A DNA stretch of 64,000 nucleotides from Catenibacillus scindens. GTDB taxonomy: Bacteria > Bacillota > Clostridia > Lachnospirales > Lachnospiraceae. Where the stretch lies: the NCBI RefSeq assembly GCF_014202115.1, contig NZ_JACHFW010000002.1, forward strand, positions 248,001-312,000. The letters are read 5' to 3'. The notes below the pieces were generated by a model. That model worked only from the letters and a program-made list of their open reading frames with translations, was not told the DNA's origin and searched no databases. This document shows, in pieces, positions 33,012 to 41,049 of the stretch. Each line of letters starts with the position of its first letter. Positions within the stretch are counted from its first letter, which is position 1. The translations under genes were made by a program, and so were the position numbers.

Positions 33012-33094
33012 AAAAATTTTTCAATTTGATGTAGTATTTGCTGCTGAAAACGTAGTATATAGGTGAAAACGGAAAGAGGGAAGGGGGAGTTGGC

Positions 33095-33655
33095 ATGATG
33101 GATGATGAAAAAATCATAGATCTGTTTTTTGAGCGTTCGGAGCAGGGAATTAAGGAATTGGATGATAAATATGGAGTAATCTTCCATAACCTTTCATACA
33201 ACATTGTAAATGACAGGCAGGATGCGGAAGAATGTGTGAATGATGCTTATTTGGGTGCGTGGAACGCCATTCCACCGGTACGGCCGAATCCGCTGTTGAC
33301 CTACATACTGAAAATTGTCCGGAATATTTCACTAAAAATCTACTGGAAAAAGAAAGCAGCGAAACGAAATAGCCATTATACCATTGCTTTAGAAGAAATT
33401 GAAGCCTGTATCGCCGGGCGGGAAAATATTGAAGAGGAAATCGAAGTCAAGATATTGGCCCGTATCATTGAGGAATTTTTAGACACGCTGACTCTGGAAA
33501 ACCGGGTGATCTTTATGCGGCGCTACTGGTTTTCTGACAGTTACAGGGATATTGCTGAGTTGGTAGGGCTTTCGGAGAAAAATATCTCTGTCCGGCTGAC
33601 CCGTATCCGTGAAAAAATGAAGCAATATTTGGCGGAAAGAGAGGTATTCGTATGA
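33095..33655 (+). CDS. ECF-type RNA polymerase sigma factor
   Basis: A 186-residue sigma-70-family factor with region 2 (about 22-92; NDRQDAEECVNDAYLGAWNAIPP) and region 4 (about 125-180; LTLENRVIFMRRYWFSDSYRDIAELVGLSEKNISVRLTRIR). Regions 1 and 3 are absent, as in ECF factors. GGGGGAG precedes ATG 33095. It overlaps the next gene by four bases (ATGA), the usual arrangement with a cognate anti-sigma factor. Confidence 0.92.
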   Translation: MMDDEKIIDLFFERSEQGIKELDDKYGVIFHNLSYNIVNDRQDAEECVNDAYLGAWNAIPPVRPNPLLTYILKIVRNISLKIYWKKKAAKRNSHYTIALEEIEACIAGRENIEEEIEVKILARIIEEFLDTLTLENRVIFMRRYWFSDSYRDIAELVGLSEKNISVRLTRIREKMKQYLAEREVFV

Positions 33656-34392
33656 ACGCAAAGAAGTTTTCTGAAGCTATGAGCGAGCTTGACAGCAAAT
33701 ATATTGAGGAAGCCCTCGCCTATAAGACGAAAGACAAAAAGCCTGTTTGGGTTAAGTGGAGCGCCATAGCCGCCTGCTTATGTCTTATTGCAGCGGCCGC
33801 GATAACCATCCCCTCTATGCTAAGTCCCTGGGAAAGCGATGGCGGTGCAGGCGGGACAATGGCAGGAGGCAGTCAGGTTATTTTGCAGGAGGTTCCAAAC
33901 CTTTTTGCCGGACAAAAGGTCGTTGACGCAATCGCGCAGGATATTACAAATCAGGATATAGAGAGTTGGGCGGAAGTGGCAAACGCGGCGTTTGACCTTG
34001 ACTATGTTATTCCCGTTTATTCAACAGCCAATGTGACTCAAGACAGTCATACAATTTTGGAAACCTTAGTCTTCGATGATCAATACATCATCCCTGTCAT
34101 GGCGAAGGATGAATGTATCGGAACTGCCACAGTGGCACAAGAGGAAAACAAATGGATCATTTGTGCCTATGAACACGGTTTTGATCTTAAAACCGAAGTG
34201 GATAAAAATAAAGATACAGCCACCTGTTTTGTAGATGTGATCCAACTCCATGGACGGGGATTTCTTACGTCAACGGATACGGAAGAATTTACAGCGATTC
34301 CCGGCTTTGGAATTTCCGAAAATATGAGCGGAGAGGAATTGTTAAACCAGATCTTAAATCATAGGGAAGCTATATACGACGGAGAAGGCTGA
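33652..34392 (+). CDS. Probable membrane anti-sigma factor
   Basis: A 246-residue protein with an N-terminal cytoplasmic part of about 35 residues (AKKFSEAMSELDSKYIEEAL), one membrane segment (about 37-57) and a large external domain. The N-terminal pattern is common in Clostridia next to ECF sigma genes, where it is thought to bind the sigma factor. The four-base overlap with the sigma gene supports this. The external domain has no recognised signal-sensing motif. Confidence 0.8.
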   Translation: MNAKKFSEAMSELDSKYIEEALAYKTKDKKPVWVKWSAIAACLCLIAAAAITIPSMLSPWESDGGAGGTMAGGSQVILQEVPNLFAGQKVVDAIAQDITNQDIESWAEVANAAFDLDYVIPVYSTANVTQDSHTILETLVFDDQYIIPVMAKDECIGTATVAQEENKWIICAYEHGFDLKTEVDKNKDTATCFVDVIQLHGRGFLTSTDTEEFTAIPGFGISENMSGEELLNQILNHREAIYDGEG

Positions 34393-34445
34393 ATAAGAGC
34401 GGAGAACAGTTTAGCTGACTGAACGGATAACGGAGGTGGATTTCT

Positions 34446-35099
34446 ATGAAAAAATGGATACTCAGTATCTGTGCTTTTGTGTGGTGTGTTTCGCTGGCTG
34501 GCTGCACCAGGAATGAAACGATTGACTTTCCTTTTGAGACGGCAGAGGTGGAAGATATAGAAATGTTCTACTTTGTCAATCCAGCGGATGCAGAAAAAAA
34601 GGTGATTACCGGTCAGGAGGATATTGAACACATATATCAACTGCTTGAAAGTGCTGCATTGGAAGATAAAGAGACGGAGCCTGTGGCCGGAGGTTCTGTG
34701 ACAAGTTTCAGATTTAATCTGTCTGGCGGTATGACTTATGAAGTTATATATTCGTCCATTGCCGCAAGGTCGGGAAGAATTATGGTATCCGATAGTGAAA
34801 AGGATTATTTTACATCATCGGACATAGAATCGGTCTGGAATAATTGCGATTATACCGCAGAAAAAGCAGCAGAAAGGGAACTGCCGGTAATTCCCCTGTC
34901 TGAAGAAAACACCGAAGATGAAGTTGTTGAATTTCATGGACAGCTATTCCATAAATCTGACTTGACCGAAAAAACTCTTAAATGGCTTGAATGGTATAAT
35001 TCTTTATCGCAGGAAGAACAGCTTGCTGTCAATTCAATTCCTGCAGACCTATATACCAGTGATGATGCGGGAACGTCTGATTCAGATGCGGAAGAATAG
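34446..35099 (+). CDS. Lipoprotein of the sigma/anti-sigma module
   Basis: A 217-residue lipoprotein. The signal peptide ends in the lipobox LAGC, so the mature protein starts at about Cys20. The mature part is acidic and has no recognised domain. GGAGGTG precedes ATG 34446, 53 bases after the anti-sigma gene, so it is probably in the same operon and could be a regulon member or a sensor. Confidence 0.82.
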   Translation: MKKWILSICAFVWCVSLAGCTRNETIDFPFETAEVEDIEMFYFVNPADAEKKVITGQEDIEHIYQLLESAALEDKETEPVAGGSVTSFRFNLSGGMTYEVIYSSIAARSGRIMVSDSEKDYFTSSDIESVWNNCDYTAEKAAERELPVIPLSEENTEDEVVEFHGQLFHKSDLTEKTLKWLEWYNSLSQEEQLAVNSIPADLYTSDDAGTSDSDAEE

Positions 35100-35187
35100 C
35101 CGTGTTTGATAAAATCCATACTTATCCGGCGCAGTGGGTCTGATCGAAAAGGAACATGGGTAATCTTGAAGTAAAGGAGGGAATGCT

Positions 35188-35412
35188 GTGGCTCGTCAAT
35201 ATAAGCTGGCCAGAAAAATGAAAAAGATCGCTCTGACTTCATCTGTGAAAGAGCTGGGCGTTTCACAGCCTACACTCAGCAGATGGGAAAGTGAACGAAA
35301 CGCGCCCTCGATTGAAGGTTTGATCCGTATGTCTGAGTATTATCATGTCTCAACCGATTTTCTTCTGGGGTTTTACAGAGGAGGAAGTTTTGGCAGAGCG
35401 GAAAAAACTTGA
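35188..35412 (+). CDS. Short XRE-family regulator, possibly frameshifted at its end
   Basis: A 74-residue helix-turn-helix protein (ELGVSQPTLSRWESERNAPSIEGLIRMSEYYHVSTDFLLG) starting at GTG 35188 behind AAGGAGGG. After STDFLLG the frame ends in a short basic tail, whereas a +1 shift near 35370 continues into the acidic sequence of the next gene. A single-base frameshift in a longer protein of about 135 residues is therefore possible. Confidence 0.7.
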   Translation: MARQYKLARKMKKIALTSSVKELGVSQPTLSRWESERNAPSIEGLIRMSEYYHVSTDFLLGFYRGGSFGRAEKT

Positions 35413-35605
35413 GGATGCGGCCGCTGATATAGAAAGGGTTCGTACACTTCCGGAAGAAGAACAGAAAAGGCATTTTAAAACAGCAAATGAGATATTTCCG
35501 AAGCTTAAGCTGGAAGATGATCGCACAGAGACTCAGAAGGATCAGGAGCGTCTGGAGTCGGCAAAAGAGCGCAAGCCAGACCGGGGATTATATATTCACT
35601 GTTGA
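35390..35605 (+). CDS. Small charged protein or frameshifted end of the XRE gene
   Basis: A 71-codon frame from TTG 35390, five bases after AGGAGG (35379-35384). The product is highly charged and helical (KKLEDAAADIERVRTLPEEEQKRHFKTANE) with no recognised domain. It may be a separate overlapping gene or the rest of the upstream regulator after a frameshift. Confidence 0.5.
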   Translation: MAERKKLEDAAADIERVRTLPEEEQKRHFKTANEIFPKLKLEDDRTETQKDQERLESAKERKPDRGLYIHC

Positions 35606-35668
35606 AAATCCGATACCGGAATAGATTTAATAAAAAATCAATTATTGTTCTGAAATGGGAACATGGCA

Positions 35669-35697
35669 TTGACGATGGGAATAATCTGTGCTAAAAT
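35669..35697 (+). promoter_or_regulatory. Promoter of the DUF4143 ATPase gene
   Basis: TTGACG (35669-35674), a 17-bp spacer and TAAAAT (35692-35697), 28 bases before the TTG start. Confidence 0.7.
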
Positions 35698-35725
35698 GAG
35701 AACACTAACAGGGAGGTGATTTTCA

Positions 35726-36952
35726 TTGGTACAACGGAAAGAATATTTAGATCAGCTCATCAGTTGGAAAGATGAACAGGTGATCAAAGTGGTCACAGGT
35801 ATCCGGCGCTGCGGAAAATCGACACTTTTGATGCAGTTTCAGCAATGGCTGAAGGAAAACGGGGTCACACAGGAGCAAATCGTTTCCGTCAACTTTGAGG
35901 AACTGGAGTACGAAGATCTGCTGGATTACAAGAAGCTCCATCAGTATCTGAAAGAACGTTTGGTCAGCGGAAAAATCACGTATATTTTTCTCGATGAAAT
36001 TCAGAAAGTGCCTTCCTTTGAAAAGGTTGTAGACAGTTTATATGTAAAGCCCAATGTGGATCTCTATATTACAGGGTCCAATGCGTATATGCTTTCGGGA
36101 GATTTAGCAACACTTTTGACAGGCAGGTATGTGGAGATCAAAATGCTTCCGCTGTCTCTCCGGGAGTTCCTTTCCATGACAGGTTTAGAACCGGAACAAG
36201 GATTTCCTGAATATTTAAGAAACGGCGGTATGCCGTACATTGCCGCTATGAATCGTACCAACGAGAAAGTAAGCACCTATTTGGAGGGAATTTACAATAC
36301 GGTCATTGTAAAAGATATTGAGGACAGGCAGGCAAGAAAGGAAAGCGATCTTTCCAAGAGGAAAATTACAGATATTGCGCTGCTGAAGACGATTGCAAAA
36401 TATCTTGCAAGTGTTGTGGGGAATCCCGTATCTGTCAGAAGTATTACGGATTATCTGATTTCAAATGGAAGAAAAATCTCGCCCAATACGGTGGGGGATT
36501 ATGTGGAAGCCTTAACGGAATCCTTTATCTTTTATCCCGCAGAACGTTTTGACATTGTCGGGAAGCAGCTTTTAAAAGCGAACCGAAAAATGTATATTGT
36601 TGATCTGGGATTGAGAAATCATATCCTTCCACGTAAAAACTATGACCTGGGTTTTTCTCTTGAAAACCTTGTTTATTTTGAACTTTTGCGTCGGGGATAT
36701 AAGGTAACGGTTGGCAAAGTCGGAAACACAGAAGTGGATTTTGTTGCCCAGAAGCAGGGGGCCTATCAATATTTTCAGGTTACAGCGGACTTGACTGCAC
36801 AGGAGACATTTGAGCGGGAGATCAGACCCCTTGAAAATATCCGGGACAATTATGAGAAGATGATTTTAACCATGGACCGGTTAACGCCCGGAAATTACAA
36901 TGGGATACAGGTACGGTATTTATTGGATTGGCTGATGGAACCAAAGGATTGA
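35726..36952 (+). CDS. AAA-type ATPase with DUF4143 domain
   Basis: A 408-residue protein of the AAA_14/DUF4143 family. The ATPase part has Walker A GIRRCGKST (about 25-33), Walker B YIFLDEIQKV, sensor ITGSNAYML and the LSLREFL motif. The C-terminal DUF4143 part (about 200-400) has the nuclease-like pattern LENLVYFELLRRG followed by EVDFVAQK. The start is TTG 35726 behind GGGAGGTGA. These proteins are common in accessory DNA; the biological role is not settled. Confidence 0.92.
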   Translation: MVQRKEYLDQLISWKDEQVIKVVTGIRRCGKSTLLMQFQQWLKENGVTQEQIVSVNFEELEYEDLLDYKKLHQYLKERLVSGKITYIFLDEIQKVPSFEKVVDSLYVKPNVDLYITGSNAYMLSGDLATLLTGRYVEIKMLPLSLREFLSMTGLEPEQGFPEYLRNGGMPYIAAMNRTNEKVSTYLEGIYNTVIVKDIEDRQARKESDLSKRKITDIALLKTIAKYLASVVGNPVSVRSITDYLISNGRKISPNTVGDYVEALTESFIFYPAERFDIVGKQLLKANRKMYIVDLGLRNHILPRKNYDLGFSLENLVYFELLRRGYKVTVGKVGNTEVDFVAQKQGAYQYFQVTADLTAQETFEREIRPLENIRDNYEKMILTMDRLTPGNYNGIQVRYLLDWLMEPKD

Positions 36953-36954
36953 AT

Positions 36955-37347
36955 CAAGTCGCCGGGGGCCAAAGATTTCTCGATGATCTCTTGCCAAACC
37001 TTAATGAAATGAAAGCGGAGATTTCCATGGCTTCTACTTGCATTTTGGCCGAAGTTGTCCGAGTAGTGACCAAGTATAACAGCTTCAAGGGAAATTCCAT
37101 TGCCTATGTGATTTTTTCACTGGGGATGGTCGGCTCGCCCCTTCCAATCTGGCTGTTTAAAGCTGATTTTCTGGCGCAGATTACAGAACAGGGAATGCCC
37201 GCTGATTATGTTGCGGCAGTTGAAGCCCTGTCGTCCAATGCAATGCTAATCGTTCTGTTCGTTGCTCCAATCATCGGTGGTATCATCGGCGCATTTATTG
37301 CCAGAGGTCTGTTCAAAAAGCATTTTGTAAAGGCAGGAATTGTGTGA
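36955..37347 (+). pseudogene. ECF transporter S component (MptD/Trep_Strep type), N-terminally truncated
   Basis: About 110 codons match the C-terminal part of MptD-family S components (ILAEVVRVVTKYNSFKGNSIAYVIFSLGMVGSPLPIW, then GGIIGAFIARGLFKKHFVKAGI). The first part of the roughly 190-residue protein is missing; the frame instead runs out of the end of the DUF4143 gene. Three hydrophobic segments remain, too few for a substrate-binding subunit. Confidence 0.75.
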
Positions 37348-38441
37348 TGGCTGGGCCAGGGAAAAAACATACATTAAGGTTCGATCCACGGACGGAGCTG
37401 CTTTTGTTGGTACTGGCCAATATCGTGGCCTTTACCCAGCACAACCTATGGGTTGAAATTACATGGGTTGTTTTTCTGCTCCTGCTGATCGTTGCCTGCG
37501 GGTGCCAAAAATCCGCGGGCAAGCTGGCAATCGCATTTGGGATTTGTCTGGCGCTGCAATACTATGTGTTCCCAAACGGGCCCCAAATTTTAGCCAGCAG
37601 CTTCACGATCATAGTATCTTATGCAAGAAAGATTTTCCCTTGCTTGATTGTCGGTACGATGGTTTTACAGAAAACGCCCGTCCGGGAATTGATGGTTGCA
37701 CTTCGGAAATGGCATATCCCCCAGGGACTGATGGATGAACAGCGTATCCGGATGGGGCTTAGAAGTCTTGTCCATCCTGTGCTGGAGTTGCCCCCCGCCG
37801 ATCCGCCAGGGGCGCAGGAAGGCTTATCCGTAGAAAATCTTTCCTGTGCCTTTGATAAGCAGCCGGTATTTGGAGGCATTGGCTTTTCTGCAAAACGGGG
37901 CGAAGTGTTGGGAATTGTCGGCCATAACGGCGCAGGAAAAACGACGATGACGCGCTGCCTGTGCGGGCTTGTGAAAGAAGTGAATGGAACGGTCCGGCTG
38001 GACGGGCAAACACTGAAAGCAAAACAGCGTAATAAGGCCAGCTTTTGTGTGATGCAGGATGTGAACCATCAGCTTTTTTCAGACAGCGTATGGAACGAAT
38101 GTGAACTGGCGCAGCCGGATTGCCCGGCGGAGCGGATTGAAGAAATTCTCAGGTCTTTTGATTTGCTGGATTTCAAAGACCGCCATCCGATGGCCCTGTC
38201 AGGAGGCCAGAAGCAGCGCCTTGCGGTGGCAACCGCTATTCTCTCCAACAAGGATGTACTTGTCTTTGACGAGCCTACCAGTGGCCTGGACTATCATCGT
38301 ATGCTGGAAGTGAGCAATATGATCCGCAAGTTGAATGATGAAAATAAAGTGATCATCATAGTTTCCCATGATTTTGAGTTTTTGGGCCGGACTTGTGATA
38401 AAATATTTGATATGGAGGGATGCTCCAAAGAAAGGAGGTAG
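37347..38441 (+). CDS. In-frame fusion of ECF transporter T (EcfT) and A (EcfA) fragments
   Basis: A 364-residue chimera. Residues 1 to about 128 match the N-terminal half of an EcfT membrane subunit, with several helices and ending in VALRKWHIPQ. The protein then continues from about 129 into the C-terminal ATPase half of a double EcfA protein, with Walker A GHNGAGKTT, signature LSGGQKQR and Walker B VLVFDEP all intact. The second half of EcfT, with its coupling helices, is missing. This looks like an internal deletion that kept the frame. ATG 37347 overlaps the S fragment by one base. Confidence 0.75.
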   Translation: MAGPGKKHTLRFDPRTELLLLVLANIVAFTQHNLWVEITWVVFLLLLIVACGCQKSAGKLAIAFGICLALQYYVFPNGPQILASSFTIIVSYARKIFPCLIVGTMVLQKTPVRELMVALRKWHIPQGLMDEQRIRMGLRSLVHPVLELPPADPPGAQEGLSVENLSCAFDKQPVFGGIGFSAKRGEVLGIVGHNGAGKTTMTRCLCGLVKEVNGTVRLDGQTLKAKQRNKASFCVMQDVNHQLFSDSVWNECELAQPDCPAERIEEILRSFDLLDFKDRHPMALSGGQKQRLAVATAILSNKDVLVFDEPTSGLDYHRMLEVSNMIRKLNDENKVIIIVSHDFEFLGRTCDKIFDMEGCSKERR

Positions 38442-38446
38442 CGTCT

Positions 38447-38620
38447 ATGCCGGAACTATTTCAAGAAATGTACTGCGGCCCGAATGTTCAAAACCTGATT
38501 GAGTCCGATGATTGCAAGGTCATGCGTTTAAGCGATAACTCCGGCGAAGGCATGATGACGCTTTATCATGTCTTTCCCGGTGTATTTCTCATGTATAATG
38601 ATTGGCATACATGGAGATGA
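38447..38620 (+). pseudogene. AraC-family regulator, N-terminal fragment only
   Basis: A 57-codon frame with an excellent ribosome site (AAAGGAGG, 38431-38438). The protein matches the start of AraC regulators found next to MptD-type ECF operons (MTLYHVFPGVFLMYND). It stops just after this motif; the rest of the sensor domain and the DNA-binding domain are absent, and 38621-38760 holds no recognisable continuation. Confidence 0.65.
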
Positions 38621-38763
38621 TCTTCTCCTCCATGTCCTGAGTGACGGTATTTTGATATTGCAACGAAGATCTTGCTGGTTTGAGCATCTACTCGGTCTAT
38701 AGCTCTCCCTTTAACCAATTGCTAGAGCCCTTCAAAGATGATGTCATTAGGGTTAAGCGAGAA

Positions 38764-38797
38764 AAGATCGGCATCGAATTTCCTCAATGCCGATCTT
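38764..38797 (-). terminator. Probable terminator of the tRNA-Ala transcript
   Basis: AAGATCGGCAT and ATGCCGATCTT form a perfect 11-bp stem around a 12-base loop. On the minus strand it is followed by TTTTCTC, so it would stop transcription coming from the tRNA gene about 80 bases upstream. Confidence 0.65.
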
Positions 38798-38876
38798 CCT
38801 CATAATTCCACTTTATACGAACCTCAAACTACTGTCTCATATTTTTTTGGGTCAAATAGTTCGAGTAAGAGTATTC

Positions 38877-38952
38877 TGGTGGAGATAGCGAGACTCGAAC
38901 TCGTGACCTATACGTTGCGAACGTATCGCTCTCCCATCTGAGCTATATCCCC
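38877..38952 (-). tRNA. tRNA-Ala, anticodon CGC
   Basis: A complete 76-base cloverleaf on the minus strand. The acceptor stem pairs GGGGATA with TATCTCC and has the G3-U70 wobble that identifies alanine tRNA. The D loop is normal, the anticodon stem is ATACG/CGTAT with loop TTCGCAA (anticodon CGC, reading GCG), the T arm contains GTTCGAG, and CCA is encoded. Its 3' end faces the accessory DNA to the left. Confidence 0.93.
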
Positions 38953-39061
38953 ACGTGGTGTACGTTTCTATTATAGCACGATCATCGGCAAATTCAAGGA
39001 AAAAATTCTTTTCTCGCAAAAATCCTGTAACAGTTCTGCCCGCGCCTATGCTGCGCCGCGC

Positions 39062-40126
39062 TTACGCGCTGACCGGAAGAGAAACCCAGAACGCCGTCTC
39101 CTTGTCTGTACTTTCCACCCAGACTTTGCCACCATGGAGATCCACGATCTTTTTTACAATAGACAGACCCACGCCTGTCCCCTCTCCACCATGGGATGCA
39201 TCTCCCTGATAAAATTTATTAAAAATACGAAGCATGTCGTGTTCGCTGATCTTTGGCCCGTTATTTTTGATCACAACAGAAATTGCCTCCGAACGGTCAT
39301 AGATGGCCACAGTAATCTTTCCATTTTCCGGAGAAAATTTTATGGCGTTGTCCAAAATGTTGATCCATACCTGCTTTAGAAGCTCTTCATTGGCCGTGAT
39401 TTTATGTTCATTAAATTCACAGGACAATTGGATATTTTTCGCGCTCCATTTCTTTTCCAAAAGAAGAATAGAACGTCTGATCTGTTCAGAAACATTATAT
39501 TCGGCCTGATCTGTAAGGATCGTCTGATTTTCAATTTTTGTGAGATTTAAAACATTGGTAGCCATCTTAGAAAGGCGCCCGGATTCCTGCTCAATAATAG
39601 AAAGATATTCCCTGGCTGTGTTTTCATCCACCTTTCCTTTTAAAAGCAGTCGGGAAAAACCATAAATAGATACAATGGGCGTTTTAAACTCATGGGAAAA
39701 ATTATTGACAAAATCGGAGCGAAGCATTTCTGTGTTGTCCAGCTCCTGAGCCAGCATATTGAAACTTTTCGCAAGCTCTTTTCCCACAGTGCTTTCCCCA
39801 AAATAAATCCGGGTTTTGTAATCTCCGGCAGCCAGACAGTCCAGGGCCGTGATCATACGGCTAATCGGCCTTAAAGAGATGCGCCCCACAACTAAAGACA
39901 CACATGTGCCGACAACAATGCTGGACAATGAAAATTCAACCATAATAAAGATAAAACTGGCCCGCCCGGAAGGAACATAATGAAAAACGCCAAGGTGAAT
40001 CATCAGGTAGGAGACTAACGTCACCACAAACATAGTAATCACAAGGACGAAGAAGGCAATCACAGTGACGATAAATGTCAGAGGAATATGGGGACGTTTT
40101 CCATTTTTTATTTTTTTATGGATCAT
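39062..40126 (-). CDS. Membrane sensor histidine kinase
   Basis: A 354-residue kinase with two membrane segments (about 15-42 and 57-82), a HAMP linker, the HisKA box NNFSHEFKTP with His145, and an ATPase domain with N box NILDNAIKFS and G boxes GGEGTGVGLSIV. The external loop is short (about 15 residues), so it probably senses within or at the membrane. It overlaps the response regulator gene by four bases. Confidence 0.94.
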   Translation of the reverse strand: MIHKKIKNGKRPHIPLTFIVTVIAFFVLVITMFVVTLVSYLMIHLGVFHYVPSGRASFIFIMVEFSLSSIVVGTCVSLVVGRISLRPISRMITALDCLAAGDYKTRIYFGESTVGKELAKSFNMLAQELDNTEMLRSDFVNNFSHEFKTPIVSIYGFSRLLLKGKVDENTAREYLSIIEQESGRLSKMATNVLNLTKIENQTILTDQAEYNVSEQIRRSILLLEKKWSAKNIQLSCEFNEHKITANEELLKQVWINILDNAIKFSPENGKITVAIYDRSEAISVVIKNNGPKISEHDMLRIFNKFYQGDASHGGEGTGVGLSIVKKIVDLHGGKVWVESTDKETAFWVSLPVSA

Positions 40127-40797
40127 ACTTTTCTCACCGCCTTATAGCCAAGTCCACGGACAGAGACAATCTCAAATTCCGGCCATCCCTCAAAACGTTT
40201 TCTCAAACGCCCGATATGGACAGTCACTGTCTCCCAGCCGGTATCGCTGTCCATCCCCCAGATTTCATCCATAAGCTGGATACGGGTAAATATCTGTCCA
40301 GGGTAGGAGAGAAGTTTATACAAAAGAAGAAATTCTTTCTGGGGCAGCTCAAAAACCTGACCGTGGCCGGTCACAGTCATAGCATTGTAATCCAGGATAA
40401 TATCCCCGATGACAATCTTTTTCTCACTGACAATCTTGGCCCGGCGCAAAAGGGCGTGGATACGCAAAAGCATCTCCTCATCATCCACCGGCTTTGTCAT
40501 GTAGTCATCGGTCCCCACTAAAAATCCTTTTTTCTTATCGGCGGGAAGCTGCCGCGCAGACACCATAAGGATGGGAATATTATCTCCGGCATCCCTTAAT
40601 TCTTTCGTCAGTTCATATCCATCCATGTCCGGCATCATAATATCCAAAATGATCAGATCAATATGTTTTTTCTGCATCACCTCAAGGGCCTTGGCTCCAT
40701 TTTGGGCCGTTGAGACAGTATAACCAGCCCCTTCCAGCAGGGCCCTCATATATATTCGCGTATTTTTATCGTCATCAGCGACAAGAATATGAAACAT
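40123..40797 (-). CDS. OmpR/PhoB-family response regulator
   Basis: A 224-residue regulator with receiver Asp52 in LIILDIMMP, acidic pocket ADDD, switch Lys in MTKPV and a C-terminal winged helix (ETVTVHIGRLRKRFE, VRGLGYKAV). The ATG at 40797 follows GGAGGTG on the minus strand; an 18-codon extension is possible but lacks a ribosome site. With the kinase at 39062 it forms a two-component system divergent from the ABC exporter at 41050, which is a plausible target (inference). Confidence 0.94.
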   Translation of the reverse strand: MFHILVADDDKNTRIYMRALLEGAGYTVSTAQNGAKALEVMQKKHIDLIILDIMMPDMDGYELTKELRDAGDNIPILMVSARQLPADKKKGFLVGTDDYMTKPVDDEEMLLRIHALLRRAKIVSEKKIVIGDIILDYNAMTVTGHGQVFELPQKEFLLLYKLLSYPGQIFTRIQLMDEIWGMDSDTGWETVTVHIGRLRKRFEGWPEFEIVSVRGLGYKAVRKV

Positions 40798-40942
40798 AGT
40801 GTACACCTCCAGATTTCTTATTATTATAGCGTTACCCTTAAAATATGACAAGTAAAAATCCCTGTTTCTTACATCCCCCTACCGGTCTGCACCAAAGGGC
40901 CATGAAGTTTAGATTCAGTTTATTTTTCATGAATATAATTTT

Positions 40943-41035
40943 TTTTAACAGTTCAGCTATCAGGAATGGGCTGGATTGTTTATGCCTCGCATAAGCATCG
41001 GCCCATTCCTGATGAGCCGGGCGTCAGATAATGAG
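40943..41035 (+). repeat. Hairpin repeat related to the left half of the MITE at 49200
   Basis: It starts AACAGTTCAGC and contains a perfect stem (ATCAGGAATGGGC at 40959-40971 with GCCCATTCCTGAT at 41001-41013) enclosing an inner TTATGC/GCATAA stem. About 90 bases align with 49202-49298 in the same orientation. It lies directly before the ribosome site of the exporter gene at 41050. A TATAAT at 40934-40939 just upstream may be the -10 box. Confidence 0.75.
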
Positions 41036-41049
41036 GAAGGAGACTATCT

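Noticed and set aside
38815-38876. T-rich stretch beside the tRNA as an attachment-site repeat
   Set aside because: No repeat of the tRNA 3' end was found elsewhere in the window, so no att pair can be named.
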